This document shows positions 39,946 through 52,500 of a DNA stretch of 64,000 bases, piece after piece; within the stretch, counting starts at the first letter, position 1, and every line of letters begins with the position of its first letter. Location: positions 124,001 through 188,000 of the forward strand of contig NZ_CP022363.1 of assembly GCF_003119115.1 (NCBI RefSeq), read 5' to 3'. The translations under genes and the position numbers were made by a program. Source of the DNA: Azospirillum sp. TSH58. Lineage in GTDB: Bacteria; Pseudomonadota; Alphaproteobacteria; Azospirillales; Azospirillaceae. A model generated the notes under the pieces. That model made no database searches, was not told the DNA's origin, and was given only the letters and a program-made list of their open reading frames with translations.

Positions 39946-40149
39946 TCAATCCTTCGCATCGTCCTTCGAACTGCGGGTGGGCAGGTCCTTGCGCTTCGCG
40001 GACGCCATCTCCCGCAGCTCCTTTTCGCTCATCGACTTGGCCATGTCCTTCGAGGCGCCGCGCAGGCTGGATTCCGGCTGCTCCCCGCGCTTGGCGGCCA
40101 GCGCCGCGCCGGCGGCCATCTGCTGCTTCTTGGACTCCGCCTTGCTCAT
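39946..40149 (-). CDS. DUF3008 small protein
   Basis: A 67-residue, highly charged protein: KKQQMAAGAALAAKRGE, LRGASKDMAKSMSEKELREM and ASAKRKDLP match the DUF3008 family, common in proteobacteria and of unknown function. It is expected to be largely helical or disordered and cytoplasmic. A good GGAGG site precedes the ATG. A weak stress-promoter match lies upstream at 40288-40328. Confidence 0.85.
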   Translation of the reverse strand: MSKAESKKQQMAAGAALAAKRGEQPESSLRGASKDMAKSMSEKELREMASAKRKDLPTRSSKDDAKD

Positions 40150-40287
40150 CCGATCCCTCCACCGGTGATGTGAACGCTCCTTTCCTCAACAGGATCGGAA
40201 CGGATTCCGTTCTCGCAGGCCGGCGCCGCAACCTGTGATGCCCCCGTCGCGCCCATTCGCTCCGCCGTGACTGAAGCGAGGTCGGCC

Positions 40288-40328
40288 GGAACGGAATAAC
40301 CACACGCGGGTGTGTTCAAAGCCGTTCC
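40288..40328. promoter_or_regulatory. Nested palindrome upstream of DUF3008 and NRPS genes
   Basis: GGAACGG (40288-40294) and CCGTTCC (40322-40328) are perfect inverted arms enclosing an inner palindrome CACAC-GCGG-GTGTG (40301-40314). On the minus strand the same bases give GGAAC-N17-CGTG, three of four -10 bases of the general-stress sigma consensus, pointing at DUF3008. No T-run follows, so a terminator is unlikely. The rest of the 355-base gap before the NRPS holds the promoter and dyad listed next. Confidence 0.4.
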
Positions 40329-40382
40329 ATATCCGTAATGCGGCTTTCCCTTTTGTCAGAATCGCCATGAGTTGTATCATTC

Positions 40383-40410
40383 GTTGACAATCCCTCTTTA
40401 GGACGTATTT
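40383..40410 (+). promoter_or_regulatory. Candidate sigma-70 promoter of the NRPS operon
   Basis: A perfect TTGACA (40383-40388) is followed after 16 bases by TATTTT (40405-40410), in an AT-richer stretch pointing at the NRPS start. The predicted transcript would begin near 40417 and carry a leader of about 90-100 bases that includes the dyad at 40455-40473. Confidence 0.55.
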
Positions 40411-40454
40411 TTGGCGGCCTAATCCCTTTTGGGGACGCATATGACGTTTCTGTA

Positions 40455-40473
40455 AAAATTCGCCGCGAATTTT
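40455..40473. promoter_or_regulatory. Perfect dyad in the NRPS leader
   Basis: AAAATTCG-CCG-CGAATTTT is an inverted repeat with perfect 8-base arms around a 3-base centre, lying between the candidate promoter and the NRPS start. It could be an operator for a dimeric regulator placed as a roadblock, or an RNA hairpin in the leader. No T-run follows and no regulator gene is adjacent. Confidence 0.6.
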
Positions 40474-40516
40474 CCCGTCGGATCATTGCAACGCCGAAGG
40501 AATTGTGGGGATTTCG

Positions 40517-43500
40517 ATGCCCGACACCACGCCGCACCTCCCCAACGACCGCCTTCATCTCTCCAACAGTTTCGGACCGGTCAGACTCTGGCCCGATCTT
40601 CGTGTGCATGAGGGATTCGAACGGCTTGTGGACCGGCACCCCACCGCCCCGGCGGTGGTGACGGAGGACGGCATCCTCGACTACGCCGGGCTGGACGGAG
40701 CGGCCAACGCGCTGGCCCACGCTCTGCTGGCGCTCGGGCTGGACAGGGAGGAGCCGGTCGGCGTTCTGGCGGAGCGGTCGGGCCATCTGCCGCAGGCGTT
40801 CCTCGGCATTCTCAAGGCGGGTGGGGTCTATGTGCCGATGGTCGCCGACCTGCCGCCGGAGCGGCTGGGCAACATGGCCCGGCAATCGGGGATGCGGCTG
40901 CTGATCGCTCTGGACGGCCTCGCCCCGCCGGACGCGCTGGCCGATGCCCTGTCCGCCAACGTCCGGGTGGAGCGGCCGGACGCGGTACTGCGCCCCGAGG
41001 CTCTGGATGGCGACAGCCTCGCAAGATCCGCGGAACGCCCGAACCGGCCCGGCCCGGCCGATGGGCTGGCGGTCATCCTCTTCACCTCCGGCTCCACCGG
41101 CCAGCCGAAGGGCGTGCTGATCCAGCACGACGCCTGCGTGAATCTGGCGCTCGGCCACACGGAGGCGCAGGACGTCGGGCCGGGCGACCGGGTGCTGCTG
41201 TCCACCTCCCCCGGCTTCATCCTGGGATTCCGTGAGCTGTGCCTGCCGCTGCTCTCCGGGGCCGCCTATGTCCCGGCCTCGCGCGCGCTGATCGACGATC
41301 CGGCGCGGCTGCTCGACCACATGGCCCGGCTGGGTGTGACCATCGCCCTGTTCACCCCCTCCTACCTGCGGCTTCTGCGCGGAGCGGTGCCGGCGGGCCT
41401 CCGCATGATCCTGACCGCCGGGGAGCGGCCGAACCCCGACGACGCGCGGCATTACGCCCGTCACCTCGACTACTGGAACATGCACGGCGCCACCGAGGTC
41501 TGCGGCACCATCTGCATGCACAAGGTGAATCCCCACGGCGACGGCCCGCTGCCCAGCGGGCGGCCCTTCACCAACAACGCCGTCCATCTGCTGGACCGCC
41601 ACGGCAACGAGGTCCCCGATGGTGAGGTCGGCGAGATCCACGTCGTCGGGCGGGGCGTCTCGCGCGGCTACCTGAACCAGCCGGAGCTGTCGGCGGAGAA
41701 TTTCGTCGGGACGCGCTTCGGGCGCGCCTACCGCACGCACGACCTGGGGCGCTGGAACGAAAACGGCGACCTGGAGACGCTGGGCCGCGCCGACGACATG
41801 GTGAAGGTGTCCGGCCAGTCGGTGTCGCTGGGCGAGATCGAGCGGACGCTGCTGCGCCACCCGCTGGTCAGCCGCGCCGCCGCCCTTCAGCACCAGGGCC
41901 GCCTGACCGCCATCGTCGAGAGCGCCGACCCGGAGGCCGCGCAAGGAGAAGACTGGCGCGCCTATCTCGGCCGCAGCCTGCCCACCTACATGGTGCCGGC
42001 GCGGGTGAAGGCGGTGGCGCGGATGCCGATCAGCTCCGCCGGCAAGACCGACCGCCGCGCCCTGCTGGCGCTCGCCGATGAGGTCCTGGCCGCGGCACGC
42101 GGCTCGGGCGGAACGCCGCCGCAGGGCGATCTGGAGCAGGCCATCGCCGCGGTCTGGGAAGAGGTGCTGGACACCCGCCCGGTGATGCGGGACGACCCGT
42201 TCTTCGCCATCGGCGGCACCAGCCTGCTCGCCATCGCGGTGGGCCAGCGCCTGCACGCGCTCGGCCATCCGGTGGCGGTGCCGGTGATCCTGGCCGCCCA
42301 GACGGTGGAGGCGCTGGCCCGCCGCATCGCGGACGAGAGGGACGAGGACGCCGCTCCGCCAGACCTGACCAATGGCCCCGCCACCGCCGGGCAGGAGGAT
42401 TTCTGGGTCGCCGCCAAGCTCGGCCTCGCCGCCGCCGGGTCGCACGTCGTGCGCGTCCTATCGGTGCGCGGTCCGGTTCCGGGGGTGGAGCGCTGGCGCG
42501 CCGCCTGGGCCGCCCTGCTGGAGCGCCACCCGGCCCTGCGCACCGCCTTCGAGGACGATGCCGGCGCCGACGCCAACGGGCGGGTGCGCTGGCGCACGGT
42601 CCCCGCCGCCGACCTGCCGCCCGCCGCCGGCTTTTCCATCGACCGCTGCCACCTCCCGGAGGAGGCGCGGGAGTTGATCGCCGGCTATGCCGGGACGCCC
42701 TTCGCCCTGACCAAGGCGCCGCTGGCCCGCGCCGGCCTGATGGTCATCGAGTCCGGCAACGAGACGCTGTTCTGGTTCGTGCTGCACCACGCGGTGGTGG
42801 ACGGCCAGTCCGCCCGGACGGTGCAGGAGGATGTCCTGGCCCTGCTGCTGGGCCACGCCTTGCCTCCGGCGCCGCACGGCATGGCTCTGGCCGCGCGGGA
42901 CGAGGCGCGCCACCTCCGTTCCGACCGGGCGGAGCAGGACCGCGCCTTCTGGCGGTCCACGCTGGACGCCCTGCCGCTTGAGGCGTTCGAGGAGCTTCCG
43001 CTCGACCAGCCCCGCCCCACCACACCCGGCGGACGCTCCGCCCCGCCCCTGGCGGAACGGCTGGACGCCGCGACCACCGCGGCCCTCACCACCATCGCGA
43101 AGGCGCAGGGCGTCGGCCTGCACGGCCTGCTGCTGGCGATCCTCGCGGCGGAGACGCGGCGGCGCGGCGGACGGGCCGACCTGATCCTGGGCACCGGCGT
43201 TTCGCTGCGCCCCGCGGGGGCTGACGACGCCGTTGGGCATTTCGTCAATCTCGTGCCGGTCGTCCTGCCCGGCGCCACGGCCCCACTGACCGGGCAGATC
43301 CGCGCCACCCAGGACGCTCTGACCGAGGCGGTCGGGCACGCCGGCCTGCCCGCCAACCTGATCCAGCGGGAGTTCCGTCAACGCCGCCCCGGAGCGCTGC
43401 CGCCCGCCCGTCCCAACCTCTTCTCGGTGGCGCTGACCGCCAACCCGCCGCGGACCAGCGGCGATCCGGCCAGCGGCCTGTCGCTGGCCCCGCGTCGCCT

Positions 43501-46500
43501 GCCCGGCGCCCTCGCCCACCCCGCCGCCGGGCTCGACCTCGCCTTCAGCCACGAGCCGGTGACGGCGGAGGACGGCGAGGGGCTGGAACTCGCCCTGCTG
43601 TGGAATCCGGACGTCTACGCGGAGGCCACCGCGCGCTCCTGGCTGGCCGGCTTCGCCGCCTGGGCGCGCTGGCTGGCCGCCGATCCGGCGCTGCTGGAAT
43701 CGCCGCTGCCCGCCCTGCTGCCGGAAGAGGCGGTCCTTCTGGAACGCTGGGAGCATGGGGAGGAGCGTCCCCGCCCGGCCCGCCGCGCCCATGAGCTGTT
43801 CGAGGAGATCGCCGCCCGCCAGCCGGACCGCCCCGCCGTGGTCACCCGTGCCGGCCTGCGCCGCTACGGCGAGTTGAACCGGGACGCCGACCGCATCGCC
43901 ACCGCCCTGCTCCGCTGCGGCGTGACGCGGGAGGAGGCCGTGGCGGTGCTGACCGGCTGCGCCCCGGACCTGCCCGCGGCGGTGCTCGGCGTGTGGAAGG
44001 CCGGGGCGGCCTACCTGCCGCTGGCCCACGACCTGCCGCCGGAGCGCATGGCCTACATGGTCCGCGACGCGGGGGTCCGGCTGCTGATCGCGCTGGACGG
44101 CCTGCCGGTCCCTCCCGCCCTGGCAGAGGCCGTGCCGACGCTGATCCGCCCGGACATCCTCGAAGGCCCCGCCGAACGGACCGCCGTGGCCGGGGCGCCG
44201 GACGACCTCGCCTACATCATCTACACCTCCGGCACGACCGGGCATCCGAAGGGCGTCGCGGTCCGTCACGACGGCTTCATCAACGCCGCGCTGGCCACCG
44301 GAGAGACGGTCGGCCTGCGGGCCGACGACCGCATGGCGCTGGCCGCGACGCCGGGATTCGACGCCTCGCTGTGGGAACTCGGGCTGGCGCTGCTGCACGG
44401 CATGGCGCTGGTGCCGGTGCCGCCGGACCTGCGCGACGATCCCTGGGCGCTGAAGGACGCCTATGCGGAGCTGGGCGTCACCGTGGCCTTCCACGCCCCC
44501 TCCTATCTGCGGGTCAGCCAGGAGAAGCCGTTCCGCGGCCTGCGCGTCCTGCTGACCGGCGGGGAGGCGCCGAACGCCGACGACGCCCGCCGCCACGCCG
44601 CCGATCTGGCCTTCTGGAACGCCTACGGCCCTACCGAGGCGAGCATCCTCGCGTCCATGGGCCGCATCCTGCCGGACAGCGGACGCGGCGGCCCGGTGCC
44701 CGCCGGGCGCCCGCTGCCCAATGGCCGCGTCACGCTGCGCCGCCCGGACGGCACGCCGGTGCCGCCCGGCCTGCCGGGGGAGCTGTGGCTGGGCGGGGTG
44801 GGGCTCGCCCGCGGCTATCTCAACAACCCGGAATTGACCGCCCGCTCCTTTGTCGAGACGGCGGAGGGCCGCTTCTACCGCACCGGCGACCTCGGCCGCT
44901 GGTCGGCGGAGGGGCAACTGATCCTGTGCGGCCGCATCGACCATCAGGTGAAGCTGCACGGCCAGCGCGTCGAGCTTGCCGAGATCGAGCAGGACCTGCT
45001 GGCCCACCCCGCCGCCGCGCAGGCCGTCGTCCTGGTGGACGCCGCGGCCGAAGGCACCAAGGCCCTGCGCGCCTTCGTCCGCGCCAAGGACGGCGCCACC
45101 CTGCCCGACGAGGAGGCGTGGCGCGCCTTCCTGGCCGACCGCCTGCCCGCCTTCATGGTCCCGGCCAGCGTGACGGCGGTGGACGTCGTCCCCCTGACGC
45201 CGGCGGGCAAGATCGACCGCGACGCCCTGCTCCGCCTCGCCCACTCCCATAGCCACGCCGCCACGGCGGAGCGGCAGGCGCCGCGGGATGGACTCGAAAG
45301 CCGCATCGCCGCCCTGTGGAGCGGTCTGCTGGGCGAGGAGGTCGCGCGCGGCGACAATTTCTTCGCGCTCGGCGGCAACAGCCTGCTGGCGGTGACCATC
45401 GCCCACCGGCTGTCGCAGGAGCTGGGCACGACCGTCCCGGCGCGCGCCCTGTTCGCCGCCCCGACCCTGGCCGGCTTCGCCCGCAAGGTGGCGGAACTGC
45501 GCGACGCGGACGCGCCTCAGGCCGACGCCGGCGATTCCGACCTCGCCACCGAAGGGGAACGGGAGTTCCGGGTGGCCGAAGCGGCGGGGCTGGACACGCG
45601 GCCCTTCATCATCCCGGTGATCCGCGCCGTGGAGGGCGACCTGCCGGACCCGGACCGCTGGTCGGACGCCTGGACGGCGCTCGTCGAGCGGCACGAGGCG
45701 TTGCGCACGTGCTTCGCGGAGGACGCGGAGGGGCGCCTGCGCCGCCGCGTCGCGGCCTCCGTCGATGGTGCGCTGGAGCTGTCCACGCAGACCGGCCGCG
45801 CCGCGGCGCTCGCCCACATCCGCGCCCGCCAGGGAGAGCCCTTCACCGTGTCCGTGGCGCCGCTGTGGCGGGCCGGGCTGGTGACGACGGCGGACGACGG
45901 CGCGCCTCTGTTCTGGATGGCGATTCACCACTCCATCGGCGACGGGCGCTCGGTCGGCATCCTGCTGGAGGAATTGGCCGCCCTTCTGGCCGGTGAGCGC
46001 CTGCCGCCCCTGTCCACCCGCCACGCTTCCCTGGCCGCCCGCGAGCGGCGCTATCTGGACGGCCCGGATTGCGTTGCTGACGAGGCCCATTGGCGGGAAC
46101 AGCTGTCCGCCCTGCCCGCCGAGGCGTTCGACGACTGGCCGCTCGACACGCCGCGCGCCGCCGGAGCCGCCCCCGGCAGCCATCGCTTCGAACTGCGGCT
46201 GGACCCGGCCACCGCCGCCGGGCTGAAGGCCGTCGCCCGCCGGCATGAGGCCAGCCTGCACGCCGTCCTGCTGACCCTGCTGGCGCGCGAGGCCCGGCGG
46301 CGCACCGGGCGCGGGGCCGTCACCATCGGCACCACCGGGGACATCCGGGAAACCGCCGAGGACATGCGCGTCGTCGGCTACGGCGTGACCATGCTGCCGC
46401 TGGCCCTCCGCCCCGCCGCCGACGCCCCCTTCGGGGCGGAGCTGCGCGCCACCCAGGCGGCTCTGGCCGGGGCGCTGCTGCACGCCCGCCTGCCCTTCGC

Positions 46501-49500
46501 GCGGATCTGCCACGGCTTCTGGGCGGAGCACCCGCAACACCGCGACCCGGCGCGCTACCCGCTGTTCGACATCGCGGTGACGGAGAATCCGCAGGGCGCC
46601 TCCGCCGCCGGCCCGCTGCGCTTCGCCCGTCCCGATCACCAGGGGCTGGCCTACGAACGCACCGGCCATTCGCCGGGCCAGGACATGGTGCTCATCCATG
46701 AACGGCTTGCCGACGGCGGGCTGCTGCTGCAATGGCACGTCAACGCCGCGCTCTACGCCAAGGACACGGCGGAGCGCTGGTTCGAGGCGCTGGCCGGCTG
46801 GGCGCGCTGGCTCGGCGGCGACGCCGCCCGCGCCGAAAGCACGCCACCCGCCCTGCTGCCGGAGGAGGAAGCCACCCTCGCGGCGTGGGAGCACGGACCG
46901 GCGGTGGAGCGCCCGGCGCTGCCCTTCCACGCGCTGTTCGAGCGGCTGATCGACCGTCCCGGCACCGGCCAGGGCGGGCGCCCGGCGGTCATCGGCGCCG
47001 ACCGCGTTCTGACCTACCGCGCGGTGGAGGCGGAGGCCAACGCCATCGCCCACGCCCTGCGGGAGCGTGGAGCGGAGCGCGGGACCGTGGTCGGCGTGCT
47101 GACCGGCCGCTCCGCCACCCTGCCCGCCGCGCTGCTCGGCGTGTGGAAGGCGGGGGCGATCCATCTGCCGCTGGCCGCCGACCTGCCGGCGGAGCGGCTG
47201 GCCTTCATCGCCGGGGACGCCGGGGCGGCGCTGCTGCTGGCGCTGGACGGCGTCACGGTGCCCGAGGCGCTGTCCGCCCTGCCCGTTCTGCGTCCGGAGG
47301 AGCTGTCCGCCGATTTCCGCACGGCGCACGCCCACCGCCCGCAAGCCCACCATCCAGAGGACGAGACCGGGCCGGAGGACACCGCCTACATCCTCTACAC
47401 CTCCGGCTCCACCGGCCGGCCCAAGGGCACGCCGGTCCGCCACGGCGCCTATGTGAACATGGTGCTGGGCGCCGTGGAAACCTTCGGCCTGACCGCCGAG
47501 GACCGGACGCTGATGTTCGCCTCCCCCTCCTTCGACGTGTCGCTGTCGGACATCGGCGTTCCGCTGGCCGCCGGGGCGGCGCTCTGCGCCGTGCCCTACG
47601 AGGTGCTGAGCGCGCCGGCCCGCCTGATCGCCTTCCTCGCCGAGCAGCGGGTGACCGTCGCCGACCTCACCCCGACCTATCTGCGCCTGTTCGACGGGGC
47701 GGATCTGCCGTCGCTGCGCATCCTGGTGACCGGGGGAGAGGCGCCGCTGGCGGCGGACGTGCGGACCTACGCCGGGCGGCTGCGCTACTACAACGCCTAC
47801 GGCCCGACCGAAAACACCATCACCAGCGCCATGGGCCTGCTGGGTGCGGAGGACCGGGGCTTCCTGCCCGTCGGCCGCCCGTTGCCCAACACCTCGGTCC
47901 ACATCCGCGACGCGGCGGGCCGTCCGGTGCCGCCGGGGGCGGTGGGAGAGATCTGGCTCGGTGGCGCCAACCTCGCCCGCGGCTATCTGAACCGTCCGGA
48001 GCAGGAGGCGGCGGCCTTCGTCGGGACGGGGGCCGGGCGGCTCTACCGCTCCGGCGACCTCGGGCGCTGGCGCGCCGACGGCGAACTGGAGGTTCTGGGC
48101 CGCATCGACGATCAGGTGAAGCTGAACGGCATCCGCATCGAACTCGGCGAGATCGAGCAGGCGCTGGGCGGCCATCCGGACGTGGCGCAGGCGGTGGCCG
48201 TGGTGCAGGGCAAGGCCGGAACGGCGCAGAGCCTGTGGGCCTTCGTCCGTCCCGTCCCCGGCAAGCCGGTCCCGGCGGAGGACTCCTGGCGCGGCTGGCT
48301 GGCCGACCGGCTGCCCGCGGTGATGATCCCGGCGGGGGTGATCGCGGTGGAGACGGTGCCCGTGACGGCGTCCGGCAAGGTGGACCGCGCGGCGCTGCAA
48401 GGTCTGATCGCCGGTCACGCCCCGCAGGGTGCGCGGATCGCACCGCAGGGCCGGCTTGAGGAAACCGTCGCCCGCGTCTGGGCGGAGCGGCTGGGCCGCG
48501 GCCCGGTCTGGCGCGACGACAATTTCTTCGCGCTCGGCGGCCACAGCCTGCTCGCCATCGCCGTCGCCCACGCGCTGGAGACGGAGCTGGGGCGTCCGGT
48601 CTCCGCCCGCGATCTGTTCACCGAGCCGACCCTGCGCGGCTTCGCCGCCCGCCTCGCCGCCGCCATGCCAACGGAACCCCTGTCCGGCGCCGAATCCGAC
48701 CGCGCGACGGAGGGCCAACGGGAGTTCTGGGTGGCCGAGCAGGCCGGGCTGGACACCCGCGGCTTCATCATTCCCCTGACGCTGGCGGTGGAGGGCGATG
48801 TTCCCGCCGATGACCGCTGGCGGGAGGCTTGGAGTGCCCTGGCGGACCGGCACGAGGCGCTGCGCACCGGCTTCCGCGAGGATGAGGACGGCACGCTCCG
48901 CCGGACCGTCCATTCATCGACCGCGGGGCTGAACCTGGCGACGGCCCCCGACCGCGCCGCCGCGCTGGAGCGCATCCGGGCGCGCCAGACCGAACCCTTC
49001 GCCATGGCCGCCCCGCCGCTGTGGCGGGCCGGGCTGGTCCGGGTGGCGGACGGCAGCGGCGATCTGTTCTGGCTGGCCCTGCACCATTCCATCGGCGACG
49101 GCCTGTCGCTCGGCCTGCTGGCCGACGACCTCGCGGCGCTGCTGCGCGGGATGCCGCTGCCCGGCCGGGCCCCCGGCTTCGGCCGTTCCGCCGCGCGGGA
49201 GGAAAGCTATCTCGCCGGCGAGGCCACCCGGACGGACGCGGAGCATTGGCAAAGCCTGCTCGCCGGGATCGACCCCGCCGCCTTCGAGGAGTGGCCGCTT
49301 GATAAACCCCGGCCACCGGTGCGCAGCGTGGACGCCGCCCAGGGAAGCCATTGCCACCGCGTCCGCCTCGCCCCGGACGTGGCGGAGGCCTTGCGCGCCC
49401 TCGCCCGGCGCAACGGCGCCAGCCTGCACGCCCTGATGATGACGCTGATGGCACGGGAGGTGCGCCGCCGCACCGGCCGCGCGGCGTTCCTGATGGGGAC

Positions 49501-52500
49501 CGCCGCCTCCACCCGCGAAACGGCGGAGGAGGCGGGCGTCGTCGGTTATTACGTCAACATGCTGCCGGTGCCCTTCCGGGTGGAGCGGAGCGAGCCGCTG
49601 GAACAGGCGGTCAAGACCACGCAAGACCATCTGGCGGAAGCGCTGCGCCATGGCCGCCAGCCCTTCGCCCGCATCCACCAGCAGTTCCGCCGCAGCCAGC
49701 CGCAGGCGCTTCATCCGGCCCGCTACCCGCTGTTCGATCTGGCGGTGACGGAAAATCCAGCGATGCCCGCCCCGCCGTGCGACGGGCTCCGCTTCGCGGC
49801 CATCGACACCCTCGACGACGGCGATATCCGTTACGAGCTGCGCCACAGCGCCCCCGCCCAGGATCTCGTCCTTGTGCATGAGGGGCAGGCGGACGGCGGT
49901 CTGGTCCTCCAGCTCTACGCCAACGCCGCCCTTTACGAGCGGGAAACCGCCCAGGCCTGGACGGCGGCCTTGGCCGGATGGGCGCGGCGGCTCGCCGATC
50001 CGGGACGGGCGCCGGGCGACCCGCTGCCCGCCCTGCTGCCGGACGAGGAAACGCTGCTCGCCGCGTGGGAGCGCGGTCCGGCGATGCCGCACCCGGTTCC
50101 CTGCTTCCACCACCAGTTCGCCGCGCTGGCGCGCTTGCAGCCGGGCCGCCCGGCCCTCGTCACCGACGACGGGGAAACCAGCTACGCCGCGATGAACGCC
50201 CGCGCCAACGCGCTGGCCCACGCGCTGCTCGCGCAGGGCGTGCGGACCGGCGACGCGGTCGGCGTCCTGACCGAACGCTCGCCCGCCCTGCCGGAAGCGG
50301 TGCTGGCGATCTGGAAGGCCGGGGCCGCCTATCTGCCGCTGACCCGCGACCTGCCGGCGGACCGGCTGGCCTTCATCGCTCGCGACGCCGCCATCCGCGT
50401 GATCGTGGCGCTGGACGGCCACGCCCTTCCCGACGCGCTGGCGCAGGCCGGCCACGCCGTCCTCCGCCCGGAATCCCTGACCGACGACTTCCACGCCGCC
50501 CACGCCCAGGAGCCGGAGGCCGGACAACGCAGCGCGCCCGGCGATCCCGCCTACATCATCCACACCTCGGGGTCCACCGGGGTGCCGAAGGGCGTCGTGC
50601 TGCATCATGGCGGATTGCTGAACCTCGGCCTGTCGATGGCGCGGATGATGGGCGTCCAGCCGGACGAGCGGACGCTCCTCAGCTCCTCCCCCTCCTTCGA
50701 CGCCTGGATCTCCGATTGCGTGATGACCTGGGCGACGGGCGGCGCCCTCGTGCCGATCCGCCGCGCCGAGATGGACGACACCGCCGGGCTGCGCGCCAGG
50801 ATGGAGCGGCTGGGCGTCACCTCTGCCACGCTGCCGCCCTCCTACCTGCGGCTGTTCGAGCAGGCCGACCTGCCGACCCTGCGCATCCTGATGACGGTGG
50901 GCGAGCCGCCCAACGCCGCCGACGCCCTGCACTACGCGGCCCGGCTGCGCTACATCAACGGCTACGGCCCGACCGAGAACACCGCCGCGGCCAGCATCGG
51001 CATCCTGTGCCCCGGCTCGCCGTGGATGAGCGCCGGGCGCCCGCTGCCCAACACCGCCATCCACATCCTGGACGAGGACGGCGAGCCGGTTCCCCCCGGC
51101 GCCATCGGCCATGTCTGGCTGAGCGGCATGGGCTTGGCCATCGGCTACCTGAACCGGCCCGACCTGACCGCCGCCGCCTTCGTCGAGACGCCGAAGGGCC
51201 GCCGCTACCGCACCGGCGACCTCGGCCGCTGGCTGCCCAACGGGGAACTGCTGGTCCTCGGACGGTCGGACAGCCAGGTGAAGCTGCGCGGCCAGCGCGT
51301 GGAGCTGGGCGAGATCGAACACCGGCTGGAGGCCCATCCCGGCGTGCAGCAGGCGGTGGCGCTGGTGGACACCGCGCCGGGCGGTGCCCAGACGCTGTGG
51401 GCCTTCGTCAGCCTCGCCCCGGACGCCGCGGAGCCGAGCCAAACCGCCTGGGCCGCCCATGCTGCGGCGGCGCTTCCCGCCTACATGGTGCCGGCGGCGG
51501 TGATCCGGGTGCCGGCGATCCCGGTGACCGTGGCCGGCAAGGTGGACCGCAAGGCCCTGCTCCAGGCGCTGGCCGATCACACCCCGGCCGAAGGCGCCGC
51601 CTCCACCGCCTACACCCCGCCGCGCAACGCGGTGGAGCAGAGGGTGGCAGACCTCTGGGCGGAGCAGCTTCAGCGGCCCGTTCCGGGGCGCGAGGCCGGC
51701 TTCTTCGAGCTGGGCGGCGACAGCCTGCGGGCGATCGCCGTGGTCAACCGCCTGCGCCGCGAATTCGCCTGCAGGATCAACGACCTCTACGAAGCGCCGG
51801 TGCTCGCCGACTTCGCGCTGCGCCTGCGGCCCCAGCCGGACCATCTGCACCGCGTCATCACCGCCGTCCGCACCCATTGGCGGGACTATCAGGCGACCCT
51901 GCCCGCCTTCGACGCCGCCCGCGACCGCGCGCTGGCCGAGCAGCAGCAAGCCTACGAGGCGCGCAACGCGGCCTACGCCGCCTTCGACGGGACGCAGCGG
52001 CGCGATTATGGCGAGGCGCTGCTGACAGGAGCCACCGGCTATCTCGGCGCCTATCTGCTGCGGGAGCTTCTGTCCGATCCGACACGGCGGGTGACCGCCC
52101 TGGTCCGCGGGGGCGACGACGATGCCGCCCGCGCCCGGCTCGGCCGCGTGCTGGCCGGCTATTTCGGAGCGGACGACGGCGCCGCGCTGATTGCCGATCC
52201 ACGCCTGACCGTCCGGGCCGGCGACCTGCGCCGCGACGGGCTGGGCCTCGCGCCCACGGCGCACGGCGCGCTGGCGGAGGGGCTGCGGGCGGTCTTCCAC
52301 TGCGCCGCCAACGTCAACCATTTCGGCCATTACGCGGAGTTCCACGCCGACAATGTGGAGGCGACCCGCCGGCTTCTCGACCTCGCCGCCGCGCGGCGCG
52401 GCGACCCGGCGGACTTCCACCTGATCTCCACCCTGTCGGTCACCGGCAAGGCGCCGGAAGACGGCTTCAAGCTGGTCACCGAATACGACGCGGTGCCGGA

